The position numbers and the translations under genes were made by a program. The notes beneath the pieces were generated by a model, which made no database searches, was not told where the DNA came from, and saw only the letters and a list, made by a program, of their open reading frames with translations. 64,000 nt of DNA from Mycobacterium colombiense. GTDB taxonomy: Bacteria; Actinomycetota; Actinomycetes; Mycobacteriales; Mycobacteriaceae. Below, one piece after another: positions 17,596 to 26,961 of the stretch (its first letter is position 1; every line of letters begins with the position of its first letter). The DNA lies in the NCBI RefSeq assembly GCF_001953985.1, contig NZ_MBEI01000058.1, positions 248,001-312,000 of the forward strand, read 5' to 3'.

Positions 17596-18060
17596 ATGCA
17601 CTGTCCGTTCTGCCGCCATCCGGACTCCCGGGTGATCGATTCGCGCGAAACCGATGAAGGGCAGGCCATCCGGCGCCGCCGATCCTGTCCCGAGTGCGGA
17701 CGACGTTTCACCACCGTGGAGACCGCGGTCCTGGCGGTGGTCAAGCGCAGCGGCGTCACCGAACCGTTCAGCAGGGAGAAGGTCATCAGCGGTGTGCGCC
17801 GGGCCTGCCAGGGGCGCCAGGTCGATGACGATGCGCTGAATCTGCTGGCCCAGCAAGTCGAAGACACCGTGCGCGCCGCGGGCTCGCCCGAGGTCGCCAG
17901 CCACGAGGTGGGCCTTGCCATCCTGGGGCCGCTGCGCGACCTCGACGAGGTGGCCTACTTGCGGTTCGCCTCTGTGTATCGGTCGTTTGAGTCCGCGGAC
18001 GATTTCGAACGGGAGATCCAGGCGCTGCGCGATCACCGCGGAGTGGCGACCCCGGGCTGA
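17596..18060 (+). CDS. nrdR: NrdR, ribonucleotide reductase repressor
   Basis: ATP/dATP-sensing repressor of ribonucleotide reductase genes. The protein has 154 residues. The N-terminal zinc ribbon uses C3, C6, C31 and C34 (CPFC, CPEC). The ATP-cone follows from about residue 49 (KRSGVTEPFSREKVISGVRRAC). An AAGGAG ribosome site precedes the ATG. Its usual targets are not in the window. Confidence 0.98.
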   Translation: MHCPFCRHPDSRVIDSRETDEGQAIRRRRSCPECGRRFTTVETAVLAVVKRSGVTEPFSREKVISGVRRACQGRQVDDDALNLLAQQVEDTVRAAGSPEVASHEVGLAILGPLRDLDEVAYLRFASVYRSFESADDFEREIQALRDHRGVATPG

Positions 18061-18140
18061 CGGAATCCGACGACCCGTCCCGGCCAGTCGGAATTGCCCG
18101 GCTCCTCAGCGGGCCATCCGGGCCCCCATCGTCACCGGGC

Positions 18141-18146
18141 TAGGCT
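18141..18146 (+). promoter_or_regulatory. -10 box of the leaderless nitrobindin gene
   Basis: TAGGCT, six bases, then ATG at 18153. Confidence 0.6.
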
Positions 18147-18152
18147 CGGTTC

Positions 18153-18638
18153 ATGCCCCCTGACTTGCATCCCGACCTTGCGGCGCTGGCCCCGCTCCTC
18201 GGAACCTGGGCCGGGCAGGGTTCGGGTAAGTACCCGACGATCCCGCCCTTCGACTATCTCGAGGAAGTCGTGTTCGCCCATGTGGGTAAGCCGTTTCTGG
18301 CCTACGGGCAGAAAACCAAGGCGGTAGCCGACGGCAAGCCGTTGCACGCCGAAACCGGTTATCTTCGCGTGCCCCAACCGGGTCACGTCGAACTGGTGCT
18401 GGCGCATCCCAGCGGCATCACCGAAATCGAGGTCGGCACCTATTCGGTCACCGGCGACCTCATCGAGATGCAGATGTCGACGACCACGGTCGGGCTGACT
18501 CCCAGCGCCAAAGAGGTGACGGCGCTTGGGCGTTCCTTCCGCATCGACCGCGACGAGCTGTCCTACACGGTGCAGATGGGCGCGGTCGGGCAACCGATTC
18601 AGGACCACCTCGCCGCGGTGCTGCACCGGCGGCGCTGA
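18153..18638 (+). CDS. Nitrobindin-type heme protein (Rv2717c-like)
   Basis: 161-residue all-beta heme protein of the THAP4/nitrobindin family, which binds nitric oxide and isomerises peroxynitrite. The family motif LGTWAGQGSGKYPTI opens the barrel (residues 14-28). The histidine in the C-terminal HLAAVLHR stretch is the expected proximal heme ligand. The start is leaderless. The M. tuberculosis homologue has been studied structurally, so function rests on homology. Confidence 0.92.
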   Translation: MPPDLHPDLAALAPLLGTWAGQGSGKYPTIPPFDYLEEVVFAHVGKPFLAYGQKTKAVADGKPLHAETGYLRVPQPGHVELVLAHPSGITEIEVGTYSVTGDLIEMQMSTTTVGLTPSAKEVTALGRSFRIDRDELSYTVQMGAVGQPIQDHLAAVLHRRR

Positions 18639-18658
18639 ACGCGCGGACGCGGCAGCCC

Positions 18659-19345
18659 TCAGTCCAGTTGCCGCACACCGTCATTGACGACCCGCCCGGC
18701 CACCCCGACCCAGCCCTCGGCGCTCCACGTCGTGTCGATGACGGAGCCCTTGCCCTGGGTGATCCGCAGGCTCTGGCTCAGGTAATCGGTGATCCTCATC
18801 GCCGCAGATCCGGTCGCCTCGTCCTCGACCACACCGAGGTTGGCGGCGAACATGCGCGACCGTAGCGACCCGGCCGCCTGATCGGTCCAGGCCCACAGGT
18901 AGTGCGCGGTGTCGTCGGGATAGTCCGACGGGTCGGCGGCGAGAACCTCGTCGGCCGAAGCGAATTCGTGCAGGGCGAATTCGGGCGCCCAGTCCGCGCG
19001 GGCGTTGATGCCGGCGCGGTGTTCGTCGTAATCCACCTGCACGATCCCGGCCGGCACCCGCAGCGTGTTGATCGGTGAACCGTTCTCGCGCAGCCACCAC
19101 GCCGCGCCGACGGTCGGGTGCCCGGCGAACGGCAGTTCGGTTCGCGGCGTGTAGATGGTGGCGTGCGCGGTGGCGGATCCGGGACCGGGAAGGCCGACGA
19201 AAACCGTCTCGCTGTAGCCCAATTGGCGTGCCAAGCGCTGCCGGGCCGCGGCCTCGACCCGGCGGGCGTCCACCACACCCAGCGGATTACCGAAATTGCC
19301 GTCCGAGTCGGTGAACACCCGCAACACCGTCACGTCGATCCCCAT
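18659..19345 (-). CDS. PhzF-family isomerase/epimerase-like protein (Rv2716-like)
   Basis: 228-residue protein of the PhzF family (diaminopimelate-epimerase fold). The motif GNPLGVV is near residue 19, the catalytic Glu is in YSETVFV, and LPFAGHPTVGAAW follows. The C-terminal signature DEATGSAA is also present. Substrate is unknown. The ATG at 19345 is 6 nt after a TACAGT box, favouring it over the longer frame. It converges on the nitrobindin gene, 20 nt away. Confidence 0.92.
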   Translation of the reverse strand: MGIDVTVLRVFTDSDGNFGNPLGVVDARRVEAAARQRLARQLGYSETVFVGLPGPGSATAHATIYTPRTELPFAGHPTVGAAWWLRENGSPINTLRVPAGIVQVDYDEHRAGINARADWAPEFALHEFASADEVLAADPSDYPDDTAHYLWAWTDQAAGSLRSRMFAANLGVVEDEATGSAAMRITDYLSQSLRITQGKGSVIDTTWSAEGWVGVAGRVVNDGVRQLD

Positions 19346-19351
19346 GGCCCG

Positions 19352-19357
19352 ACTGTA
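19352..19357 (-). promoter_or_regulatory. -10 box of the leaderless phzF-like gene
   Basis: TACAGT on the minus strand, six bases, then ATG at 19345. Confidence 0.55.
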
Positions 19358-19390
19358 CGACGCGGCATCGGGCCGCATCGACCAAGGTGA

Positions 19391-20422
19391 TCAGGTGGCG
19401 CTGCGCTCGTCGGAGCCCATGGCGTTCAGCACCGCGACGCGAGTGGGAGCGGGGCCCGAGACGGCCTGCTCGCCGCCGCCGGTGCGGAGCAAACCGCGAA
19501 GGCTGGCCTGGTCGTATTCGGCGGGGTCGGTGGAATCGATGAAGCGCTCGACGACGTCGATGAACCGCGCCGGGTCGTCGTGGAAGGGGAAGTGGCCGGA
19601 GCCTTCGAAGATTTCCAGACGCGAGCCCGGCATCGCCGCATGCGCCATCCACGCGTGCCGGACCGGAACCACCACATCCTTTGTGCCCCAGACGATCTGC
19701 ACCGGAATGGCTTCGGTCAAATAACATCGGTCGAGCATGGTGACGATCTGCCCACGCCAATCCACCACCGCCCGCAGCGTCCGGCTGAATGCCGCGGACG
19801 CCGTCGGCTCGGGCAGGTCGTCGAGGATCCGCAGCACGTTGGGCAGGTCGCGGCCCAGCCCGGTGCTGCCCAGCGCCAGGCCCAGGACGCGTCCCATGGC
19901 CTGGACCGCCGGCAGCACCAGCGGCAATCGCAGCAGGGCGATCGCCTCGCTGCCCATCGGCAGCGAGGCCCAGCGCAGCACGAAGTTGACGTCCTTGGTC
20001 ACGCCGCCGGCGCCGACCAGGATCAGCCGTTCCACCAGATGCGGGAATTGGTAGGCGAATTGCATGGCCACGCCGCCGCCGAGCGAGTGACCGATGATGG
20101 TGGCCCGCTCGATGTCGAGCACGCTGAGCAGGTCACGCATCCCGTTCGCGTACGCCGCAATCGAGTAGTCGGCGCGCGGCTTGTCGGATTGTCCGTGGCC
20201 CAGCAGATCCGGGGCGATCACCGTGAAACGCTGGGCGAGCTTGGCCTGCACGGCATTCCACGTGGTGGAGTTGTCGCCGATGCCGTGGATCAGCAGAATC
20301 GCCGGCCCGGAGCCGGCGATGCGGTAGGCCCGCTTGTAACCGTGGATGGTGCGGAACTCGAGTTTGGGTACGGTGACCTCACGCACCGGGCGGAGCGTGG
20401 GATTGCGCTTCCGCTCGGTCAT
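19391..20422 (-). CDS. Alpha/beta hydrolase (Rv2715-like)
   Basis: 343-residue alpha/beta hydrolase. The oxyanion motif HGIGD is at 46-50, the nucleophile elbow GHSLGGG has S113, an Asp lies near WGTKDVVVP, and the catalytic His is in EGSGHFPFHDD. The resemblance is to meta-cleavage or ester hydrolases. A hydrophilic C-terminal tail of about 45 residues extends past the usual domain. It lies 46 nt upstream of the phzF-like gene on the same strand. Substrate is unknown. Confidence 0.9.
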   Translation of the reverse strand: MTERKRNPTLRPVREVTVPKLEFRTIHGYKRAYRIAGSGPAILLIHGIGDNSTTWNAVQAKLAQRFTVIAPDLLGHGQSDKPRADYSIAAYANGMRDLLSVLDIERATIIGHSLGGGVAMQFAYQFPHLVERLILVGAGGVTKDVNFVLRWASLPMGSEAIALLRLPLVLPAVQAMGRVLGLALGSTGLGRDLPNVLRILDDLPEPTASAAFSRTLRAVVDWRGQIVTMLDRCYLTEAIPVQIVWGTKDVVVPVRHAWMAHAAMPGSRLEIFEGSGHFPFHDDPARFIDVVERFIDSTDPAEYDQASLRGLLRTGGGEQAVSGPAPTRVAVLNAMGSDERSAT

Positions 20423-20485
20423 ATCGCCAACCTCGGTGTCGGGCCGGGCTAGGGGCGGCCTGGCTGGGGCGTCGTGCTGAGTGGA

Positions 20486-21457
20486 TCAGGCTTTGTCGTC
20501 GTCGTCGAACTTCTTCTCCGCCTGCTGGGCCAGAAATCGCTCGAACTCCGCGCCCAGCTCGTCGCCGCTAGGCAGATCCTCGTCGCGAGCCAGTAACGAT
20601 CTGTTCTCCTGAGCGTCGATGAAGGCATCGTACTGGCGCTCCAGCGCGGCCACCACTTGAGCGACCTCCGCGCTCGCTTCGACCTGCTCGTCGATCTTGG
20701 CCCGAATCACCTCGGCCGCTTCGGTCAACGCCGTCAGCGGCAGCTCCAGCGACGCGGTCTTGGCGACCTGCTCGAGCAACGCCTGCGCGGCGGCCGGGTA
20801 ATCGGTCTGGGTGAGGTAGTGCGGGACGTGCACGGTGTAGCCGACGACCTCGTGACCGTGCTGGCCCATCCGGTACTCCAGCAGGTTGGACGCGCTGCCG
20901 GGAACCTGGATCTCCGAGATCCACGGCTGGAAGTCGGCGATCAATTCCGGGTTGTTGGAGTGTGCGGTCATGGTGGTCGGCCGGGTGTGCGGGACCGCCA
21001 TCGGGACCGTGCCCAGGCCGATGGTCTGGCGCACGTTGAGGCGCTCCGCCAGCAGCCGAACGGCGGTGATGAAGCGCTCCCACTTGAGGTCCGGTTCCAT
21101 GCCGGCCAGCAGCAGGAACGGCGTGCCGATCGTGTCGCGCATCGCGTACAGGCTCAGCTCGGGATCCTCGTAGTGGGTGAAGTGGTCGGTCTTGAAGGTC
21201 ATCAGCGGACGCCGCGAGCGGTAGTCCAGCAATTCGTCGATCGCGAAGGACGCGACCAGCTCGGTGTCCAGCACCGCCTTCAGGTGCGCGGCCGCCAGCT
21301 TGATGGCATGACCGGCGTCGGAAAAACCCTCCAGGGCATGCACCAACACGGGACCGCGGCCGTCGGACGTCGATAATTGCGGTGCCGGCAGCTCGAGTTC
21401 GTACATCCCAGCCTGCCCTGGCTGGTACTGATCACCTGGGTCTCGGTGGTGAGACAT
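20486..21457 (-). CDS. PAC2-family protein (Rv2714-like)
   Basis: 323-residue cytoplasmic protein of the PAC2 family (proteasome assembly chaperone 2-like fold), with the core VLVHALEGFSDAGHAIKLAA near residue 37. In actinobacteria this family is widespread, but its role is not settled. The C-terminal 60 residues are predicted helical and acidic. A strong ribosome site (GAGAGGAGG) precedes the ATG. M. tuberculosis Rv2714 has been crystallised. Confidence 0.92.
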   Translation of the reverse strand: MSHHRDPGDQYQPGQAGMYELELPAPQLSTSDGRGPVLVHALEGFSDAGHAIKLAAAHLKAVLDTELVASFAIDELLDYRSRRPLMTFKTDHFTHYEDPELSLYAMRDTIGTPFLLLAGMEPDLKWERFITAVRLLAERLNVRQTIGLGTVPMAVPHTRPTTMTAHSNNPELIADFQPWISEIQVPGSASNLLEYRMGQHGHEVVGYTVHVPHYLTQTDYPAAAQALLEQVAKTASLELPLTALTEAAEVIRAKIDEQVEASAEVAQVVAALERQYDAFIDAQENRSLLARDEDLPSGDELGAEFERFLAQQAEKKFDDDDKA

Positions 21458-21688
21458 CTGCGATCGCCTCCTCTCGGGGGTCTATCCAGGGTGCCCTACC
21501 AAGTCTCCCCCGAATCAGGCGGCACCAACATCTATCAGCGAACTTCGCAGTCACGCTGTGAGCTGAAACGCTGTATTCCCCAGGCGTAATCCGTGAACGG
21601 CGCCGCGGGGGAGGCCGGCGCGCACACCAGCAAACCCGGTGGCGCACCGCGAGGTGGTGGAAGTCGGCTTGCCGACCACCGGTCAGGC

Positions 21689-22525
21689 ATGATGAAGGCG
21701 ATGCGCATTCGGATCCTGATGCTCTGCTTGGTGGTGGGGGTGGCTACGTCGCTGACGGCCTGTCGTCCTCCGGTCCAGCATGCGTCGGGTGCCCCGGTGT
21801 CCGCCCCGCGCGTCGGCGGGCCGGTGCAGCGGCTCAGCCAGCCCGAGCAGAAGGCCGTCGCGGGCCCGGTCGAGCCGGATCGGCGCATCGGGGCGATTTT
21901 CATCGACGGGGGCCCGCTGCACGTCTGCACCGGCTCGGTGGTGCATTCCACGGGCGGCAACCTGATCATGACGGCCGCGCACTGCCTGGCCGGGGCCTCG
22001 CTGATCACCTTCGTCCCCGGTTTCGCCGGGGACGCCGCACCCGGTCCCGCCGATGTGTGGAAGGCCGACGCGGTCTACCTCGATCCGCGCTGGATGGCCA
22101 GCAAGGACCCGCACGCCGACTACGCGATCGCGCGCGTCAGCAACGACGCCGGTGCTCCGGTCGAGTCCCGGGTCGGCCTGGCGCTGACGCTGGGCGTGAC
22201 CCCCCCGCCGGGCAGCCGCGTCACCGTCCTGGGGTATCCCGCGGGCGTGGGTGGCTCGCCCATCGGGTGTCAGGCCAGCACGTCCGTCACCGACACCGGG
22301 TTCCCCGCGTTGGCCTGCGAGGGCCTGGTGGACGGCACCAGCGGTGCGCCGTGGGTCAGCGGCACGACGCTCATCGGGCTGATCGGTGGTCTCGAGCGGG
22401 GCGGCTGCGCCGCGAACATGTCGTATTCGGCGCCGTTCGACGCGCAGACCGCGGAGCTGCTGCATCGCGCCGAGGTCGGTGGCCCCGGCGATCCGGTCCC
22501 GAACGACCTCACCGACGCCTGCTAG
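21689..22525 (+). CDS. Trypsin-like serine protease lipoprotein
   Basis: 278-residue secreted peptidase. The signal peptide ends in a lipobox LTAC, with C25 as the probable lipidated cysteine. The chymotrypsin-fold triad is complete: His in TAAHCL, Asp in HADYAIARV, Ser in GTSGAPW. Cysteine pairs suggest disulfides in the mature domain. It probably acts at the outer face of the membrane; the target is unknown. The ATG at 21689 is preferred because it starts the signal peptide; M at 21701 is possible. Its stop overlaps the sthA stop by 4 nt (convergent). Confidence 0.88.
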   Translation: MMKAMRIRILMLCLVVGVATSLTACRPPVQHASGAPVSAPRVGGPVQRLSQPEQKAVAGPVEPDRRIGAIFIDGGPLHVCTGSVVHSTGGNLIMTAAHCLAGASLITFVPGFAGDAAPGPADVWKADAVYLDPRWMASKDPHADYAIARVSNDAGAPVESRVGLALTLGVTPPPGSRVTVLGYPAGVGGSPIGCQASTSVTDTGFPALACEGLVDGTSGAPWVSGTTLIGLIGGLERGGCAANMSYSAPFDAQTAELLHRAEVGGPGDPVPNDLTDAC

Positions 22526-23937
22526 GCGCGGAACTGGTTGAGCGCCCGGACTTTGTTCATCACGTCGAGCGCCGCCACCTTGTAGGCCTCGGAGAACGTG
22601 GGGTAGTTGAACACCGCGTCCACCAGGTACTCCACCGTGCCGCCGCAGCCCATCACGGCCTGCCCGATGTGCACCATCTCGGTGGCGCTGGTCCCGAAGA
22701 TGTGCGCGCCGAGCACCTTGAGGTTCTCGGTGGAGACCAGCAGTTTGAGCATCCCGTAGGAGTCGCCGGCGATCTGGCCGCGGGCCAGTTCGCGGTACCT
22801 GGCCACGCCGACCTCGTAGGGCACCGCGTTCTTCGTCAGCTCCACCTCGGTGGCGCCGACGTAGGAGACCTCGGGGATGGAGTAGATGCCGATCGGTTGC
22901 AGCTCGGTGATGCCGTCGCTCGCTTCCCCGAACGCGTGGTAGGCGGCCAGGCGTCCCTGCTCCATCGACGTCGCGGCCAGCGCGGGGAAGCCGATCACGT
23001 CGCCGACGGCGTAGATGTGGGGCACCTTGGTCTGGAAGTTGTCGTCGACGAAGATCCGCCCGCGGTTGTCGGCTTCCAGCTCGGCGTTGTGCAGGTCGAG
23101 GTGATCGGTCTGGCCTTGCCGCCCGGCCGAATACATCACCGTCTCGGCGGGGATCTGCTTGCCGCTGGCCAGGGTGGTGACGGTGCCCGCCGAGCCGACG
23201 TCGACCGCGGTCACCTCCTCACCGAATCGGAACGTCACCGCCAGGTCGCGCAGGTGGAACTTCAGCGCCTCGACGACTTCGGGGTCGCAGAAGTCGAGCA
23301 TGTCGTCGCGCTTCTCCACGACGGTGACCTTGGTGCCCAGCGCGGCGAACATCGAGGCGTACTCGATGCCGATGACGCCGGCGCCGACCACCACCATCGA
23401 GGTGGGCAGCGACTTGAGATCGAGGATCCCGTCGGAGTCGAGCACCCGGTGCTCGTCGAACTCGACGCCGGAGGGCCGGGCCGGCCGGGTGCCGGTGGCG
23501 ATGACGACGTATTTGCCTGTGATGGTTATCTTTTCGCGCCGCGACGGATCCTCGACCTCGATGGTGTGTGGGTCGACGAAACGCCCGTGGCCGATCAGCA
23601 GGTCGATGCGGTTGCGCATCAGCTGGTTGCGGACCACGTCGACCTCCTTGCCGATCACGTGCTGGGTTCGGGCCAGCAGGTCGGCCGGGGTGATCTTCTC
23701 CTTCACGCGGTAGCTCGCGCCGTAGAGTTCGCGCTGGCTCATCCCGGTGAGATAGAGGACCGCCTCGCGCAACGTCTTTGACGGAATGGTGCCGGTCTGG
23801 ACGCAGACACCGCCGAGCATTTGGCCGCGCTCGACGACGGCGACCGACTTACCGAGCTTGGCCGAGGCGATGGCGGCCTTCTGTCCGCCGGGCCCGGACC
23901 CGATGACCACCATGTCGTACTCTTGCGCCGAACTCAT
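22522..23937 (-). CDS. sthA: SthA, soluble pyridine nucleotide transhydrogenase
   Basis: FAD-dependent enzyme that passes hydride between NADPH and NAD+. The protein has 471 residues. The FAD-binding GSGPGG is at 13-18, the NAD(P)-binding VVGAGVIGIEYASMFAALG near 185, and the FAD motif IYAVGDVIGFP near 310. The redox-active CxxxxC of related disulfide reductases is incomplete (CVQTGT), as is usual for this enzyme. The ATG lies 7 nt after a TACTGT box, so it is probably leaderless. Confidence 0.97.
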   Translation of the reverse strand: MSSAQEYDMVVIGSGPGGQKAAIASAKLGKSVAVVERGQMLGGVCVQTGTIPSKTLREAVLYLTGMSQRELYGASYRVKEKITPADLLARTQHVIGKEVDVVRNQLMRNRIDLLIGHGRFVDPHTIEVEDPSRREKITITGKYVVIATGTRPARPSGVEFDEHRVLDSDGILDLKSLPTSMVVVGAGVIGIEYASMFAALGTKVTVVEKRDDMLDFCDPEVVEALKFHLRDLAVTFRFGEEVTAVDVGSAGTVTTLASGKQIPAETVMYSAGRQGQTDHLDLHNAELEADNRGRIFVDDNFQTKVPHIYAVGDVIGFPALAATSMEQGRLAAYHAFGEASDGITELQPIGIYSIPEVSYVGATEVELTKNAVPYEVGVARYRELARGQIAGDSYGMLKLLVSTENLKVLGAHIFGTSATEMVHIGQAVMGCGGTVEYLVDAVFNYPTFSEAYKVAALDVMNKVRALNQFRA

Positions 23938-23944
23938 GGCTTAA

Positions 23945-23950
23945 ACAGTA
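23945..23950 (-). promoter_or_regulatory. -10 box of leaderless sthA
   Basis: TACTGT on the minus strand, seven bases, then ATG at 23937. Confidence 0.6.
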
Positions 23951-24050
23951 AGGCAGCACAACGCACAGTGCTGGGTTCATCCACAGGTCCGCTGGCGCAC
24001 CCGCGCTCGCGCGCACCGGTTGACGGTGGCGGCCGTCAGCGTTGGTGCTC

Positions 24051-25109
24051 ATGACGACGCGTCGCGAAGACTTCGAACTTTCCCGCCCCGGTGCACTCAT
24101 CGCCGCGCTGCCGGCCGTTCTCGGCTTCGTTCCCGAAAATTCATTGGTATTAGTGTCTTTGGGCGACGGGCAACTCGGCTCGGTGATGCGCGTCGACCTT
24201 TCCGAAGAACTTGCCGAACGGGTGGAGCACCTGGCGGAGGTCGCCGCCGCGGCGGCCCCCGAGGCCGTGATCGCGGTGATCGTCGACGCGGACGGCGCCT
24301 ACTGCCCTAGCTGCAACGAGGAATACCGGCAGCTGGCGGGGGCCCTCGCAGAAGCCTTGTCGCAGCACCACATTGAGCTGTGGGCCACGCACGTGGTCGA
24401 CCACGTGGCCCTCGGCGGCCGCTGGCACTGCGCCGAGCGCTGCGGGTCGAGCGGGGTCGTCGACGATCCCGCGGCCTCCCCGCTGGCCGCCGCGGCGGTG
24501 CTGGAAGGCAGACGGCTCTATCCGCGGCGGGCCGACCTGCAGGCGGTCATCGCGCCCGACGATCCGGCGCGCACCGCCGCGCTGGCCGACGCGGTTCGGC
24601 AGCAGGCCGCCCGGCGCCGGGCGGCGCATCGCGCGCATCCGGTCCGCTGCACCCGCGGCGACGTGGAGACGGCGCTGGCCGCGGCCGGCCGGGTTGCGGC
24701 CGGGGAATTGCTGTCCGACAGCGAGATGGCGACGCTGGGCTGTGCGCTGACCGACGCGCAGGTGCGCGACATCCTGTATGCGCTTGCGGTCGGGGAGAGC
24801 GCCGGCGAGGTCGAGTCATTGTGGGCGCTGCTGGCGCGCACGCTGCCGACACCGTGGCGGGTCGAGGCGCTGGTGCTGATCGCGTTCAGCGCGTATGCCC
24901 GCGGCGACGGCCCGCTCGCCGGCGTGTCGCTGCAGGAGGCGCTGCGCTGTGCGCCCGATCACCGGATGGCGGGCATGCTGGACACCGCGTTGCAATCGGG
25001 GCTGCGGCCCGAGGACATCCGGGACCTGGCGCTGACCGGCTACCGGCTGGCCGAACGGTTCGGCGTGCAGCTACCGCCGCGACGGCCGTTCGGCCGCAGG
25101 GCGGGATAG
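24051..25109 (+). CDS. DUF4192 protein (Rv2712c-like)
   Basis: 352-residue actinobacterial protein of unknown function. The opening LSRPGALIAALPAVLGFVPENSLVLVSL is characteristic of DUF4192. A CPSCNEEY pair near residue 88 and HCAERCG near 128 could bind metal. It is soluble, with no signal peptide. I use the ATG at 24051; a TTG at 24042 and GTG at 24045 are in frame. It is divergent from sthA and convergent with ideR. Confidence 0.88.
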   Translation: MTTRREDFELSRPGALIAALPAVLGFVPENSLVLVSLGDGQLGSVMRVDLSEELAERVEHLAEVAAAAAPEAVIAVIVDADGAYCPSCNEEYRQLAGALAEALSQHHIELWATHVVDHVALGGRWHCAERCGSSGVVDDPAASPLAAAAVLEGRRLYPRRADLQAVIAPDDPARTAALADAVRQQAARRRAAHRAHPVRCTRGDVETALAAAGRVAAGELLSDSEMATLGCALTDAQVRDILYALAVGESAGEVESLWALLARTLPTPWRVEALVLIAFSAYARGDGPLAGVSLQEALRCAPDHRMAGMLDTALQSGLRPEDIRDLALTGYRLAERFGVQLPPRRPFGRRAG

Positions 25110-25146
25110 GCCGCAGGGCGCGATAGGTGGGCGCGCACGGCCCGGG

Positions 25147-25836
25147 TCAGACCTTCTCGACCTTGACCGCGTGCGCCATCTCGTGCGGCAGGGTGACGTT
25201 CTCGTGGCCCGGAATGACGATGGTCACCCCGGCGGACCCGTTCTCGACGGTGACGCGCGCGTTCGGGACGACGCCGGCGTCCTTCAGGCGTGAGATCAGG
25301 TCGATATCGCCCTGGACGTGCTCGGTCAGCTGGCGCACCACCACGGCCACCGGCGCGCCGGCGGGCAGCTCGGTCAGCCGGACCAGGGGGCCGTCCTCGG
25401 ACCAGGACTCGGGGCCCACGCCCAGGTCCAGGAGTCCAGGGATCGGGTTGCCGAAGGGCGAGGTGGTCGGGTTGTTCAGCACCTTCACCAGGCGCCGCTC
25501 GACGTCCTCGCTCATCACGTGTTCCCAGCGGCACGCCTCGGCGTGGACCTCTTCCCACGGCAGGCCGATGACGTCGACCAGCAGGCGTTCGGCGAGGCGG
25601 TGCTTGCGCATCACGGAAATGGCCAGCGCACGGCCCTTGTCGGTGAGCTCGAGGTGGCGGTCGCCGGCCACGTGAAGTAAACCGTCCCGCTCCATGCGCG
25701 ACACGGTTTGGCTGACAGTCGGCCCGCTCTGATCGAGGCGTTCGGCGATGCGGGCACGTAGCGGCGTCACGCCCTCTTCCTCGAGGTCGTAGATGGTCCG
25801 CAAATACATCTCGGTGGTGTCAACCAGGTCGTTCAT
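25147..25836 (-). CDS. ideR: IdeR, iron-dependent regulator
   Basis: DtxR-family regulator that with Fe2+ represses siderophore genes and activates iron storage. The protein has 229 residues. The winged HTH is at about 1-75. Metal ligands fall at the family's positions: M10, C102, E105 and H106 for one site; H79, E83 and H98 for the other. A C-terminal SH3-like domain follows. A GGAGGG ribosome site precedes the ATG, with a TAGACT -10 box at 25859-25864. I see no IdeR box at its own promoter. Confidence 0.98.
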   Translation of the reverse strand: MNDLVDTTEMYLRTIYDLEEEGVTPLRARIAERLDQSGPTVSQTVSRMERDGLLHVAGDRHLELTDKGRALAISVMRKHRLAERLLVDVIGLPWEEVHAEACRWEHVMSEDVERRLVKVLNNPTTSPFGNPIPGLLDLGVGPESWSEDGPLVRLTELPAGAPVAVVVRQLTEHVQGDIDLISRLKDAGVVPNARVTVENGSAGVTIVIPGHENVTLPHEMAHAVKVEKV

Positions 25837-25908
25837 TCAGCACCCTCCGTCGACGCTGAGTCTACTTGGCCAGCTGCGTGAATGGTTGTAACGCCTCCCA
25901 GGCAAGCA

Positions 25909-25938
25909 GTATGCCCGCCGCTGACGCGGCGGGCATAC
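25909..25938 (-). terminator. Terminator hairpin after sigB
   Basis: A perfect 13-bp stem (GTATGCCCGCCGC and its complement) with a TGAC loop, 27 nt past the sigB stop and before ideR. There is no U-tract, as is common for mycobacterial terminators. Confidence 0.8.
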
Positions 25939-25964
25939 CGTCTGTACCTAGCTTGAGTGAGGTG

Positions 25965-26924
25965 TTAGCTCGCGTACGACCGTAGCCTGTCGGCGCGCTC
26001 CCCGTTGCGGAGTTTGGACATTACGTCCCGCTCGATTTGGCGGACCCGCTCGCGGGACAGACCGAAAAGCTTGCCGATCTGGTCCAGGGTGCGCGGCTGG
26101 CCGTCGTCCAGACCGAAACGCAACCGGATCACCTGGTGCTCACGCTCGTCCAGGGTGGCCAGCACGCTGCGGATGTCGGTGTGCAGCAGCTCGGCGATCA
26201 CCGCGTTCTCGGCGGACATCGCCTCGGCGTCCTCGATGAAGTCGCCCAGCGGGGCCTCCTCCTCCGAGCCGACGGGCATGTCCAGGCTGACCGGGTCGCG
26301 GCTGTGCTCGAGCAGGTCGTTGATCTTCTCGACCGGGATGCCGGACTCGGCGGCCAGTTCCTCGTCGGTCGCCTCGCGGCCCAGATTCTGATGCATCTCG
26401 CGCTTGATCCGCGCCAGCTTGTTGACCTGCTCCACCAGATGAACCGGCAGCCGGATGGTGCGGCTCTGGTCGGCCATGCCGCGGGTGATGGCCTGACGGA
26501 TCCACCACGTCGCGTAGGTCGAGAACTTGAATCCCTTTGTGTAGTCGAACTTTTCCATCGCTCGGATCAAGCCCAGGTTGCCTTCCTGGATGAGGTCCAG
26601 CAGCGGCATGCCGCGACCCGTGTAGCGCTTGGCCAGCGACACCACGAGGCGCAGGTTCGCTTCCAGCAGGTGACGGCGCGCCGCTTGGCCGTCGCGAACC
26701 ACGGCTTCCAGATCGCGTTTGCGGTTCTCCCCGAGGCGCTTACGCGTTCCGAGCAGGTGTTCGGCGTAAAGCCCGGCTTCGATGCGCTTGGCGAGTTCGA
26801 CCTCGCCGGCCGCATTGAGAAGTGCCGTCTTACCGATTCCATTGAGATATACGCGCACTAGGTCCGCTGCGGGGCTCTGAGCATCCAGATCGCCGTCAAA
26901 TCTGCTCGTGCTGGCATTCGCCAT
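25965..26924 (-). CDS. sigB: SigB, principal-like sigma factor
   Basis: Group 2 sigma factor for stress and stationary phase, 319 residues. Regions 1.2 to 4.2 are present: LIQEGNLGLIRAMEKFDYTKGFKFSTYATWWIRQAITR (region 2), and the HTH GLSRERVRQIE (4.2). It lacks the long acidic N-terminus of SigA, encoded 5 kb away. An ECF-type promoter lies 38 nt upstream, so it should be under SigE/SigH-like control. Confidence 0.98.
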   Translation of the reverse strand: MANASTSRFDGDLDAQSPAADLVRVYLNGIGKTALLNAAGEVELAKRIEAGLYAEHLLGTRKRLGENRKRDLEAVVRDGQAARRHLLEANLRLVVSLAKRYTGRGMPLLDLIQEGNLGLIRAMEKFDYTKGFKFSTYATWWIRQAITRGMADQSRTIRLPVHLVEQVNKLARIKREMHQNLGREATDEELAAESGIPVEKINDLLEHSRDPVSLDMPVGSEEEAPLGDFIEDAEAMSAENAVIAELLHTDIRSVLATLDEREHQVIRLRFGLDDGQPRTLDQIGKLFGLSRERVRQIERDVMSKLRNGERADRLRSYAS

Positions 26925-26961
26925 AGCGACCTCCCGTTCGGCTTTGTTCTGTCATGGAGTT

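Noticed and set aside
25837..25964. IdeR box near ideR
   Set aside because: No match to the 19-bp IdeR consensus was seen; only a terminator hairpin and a -10 box.
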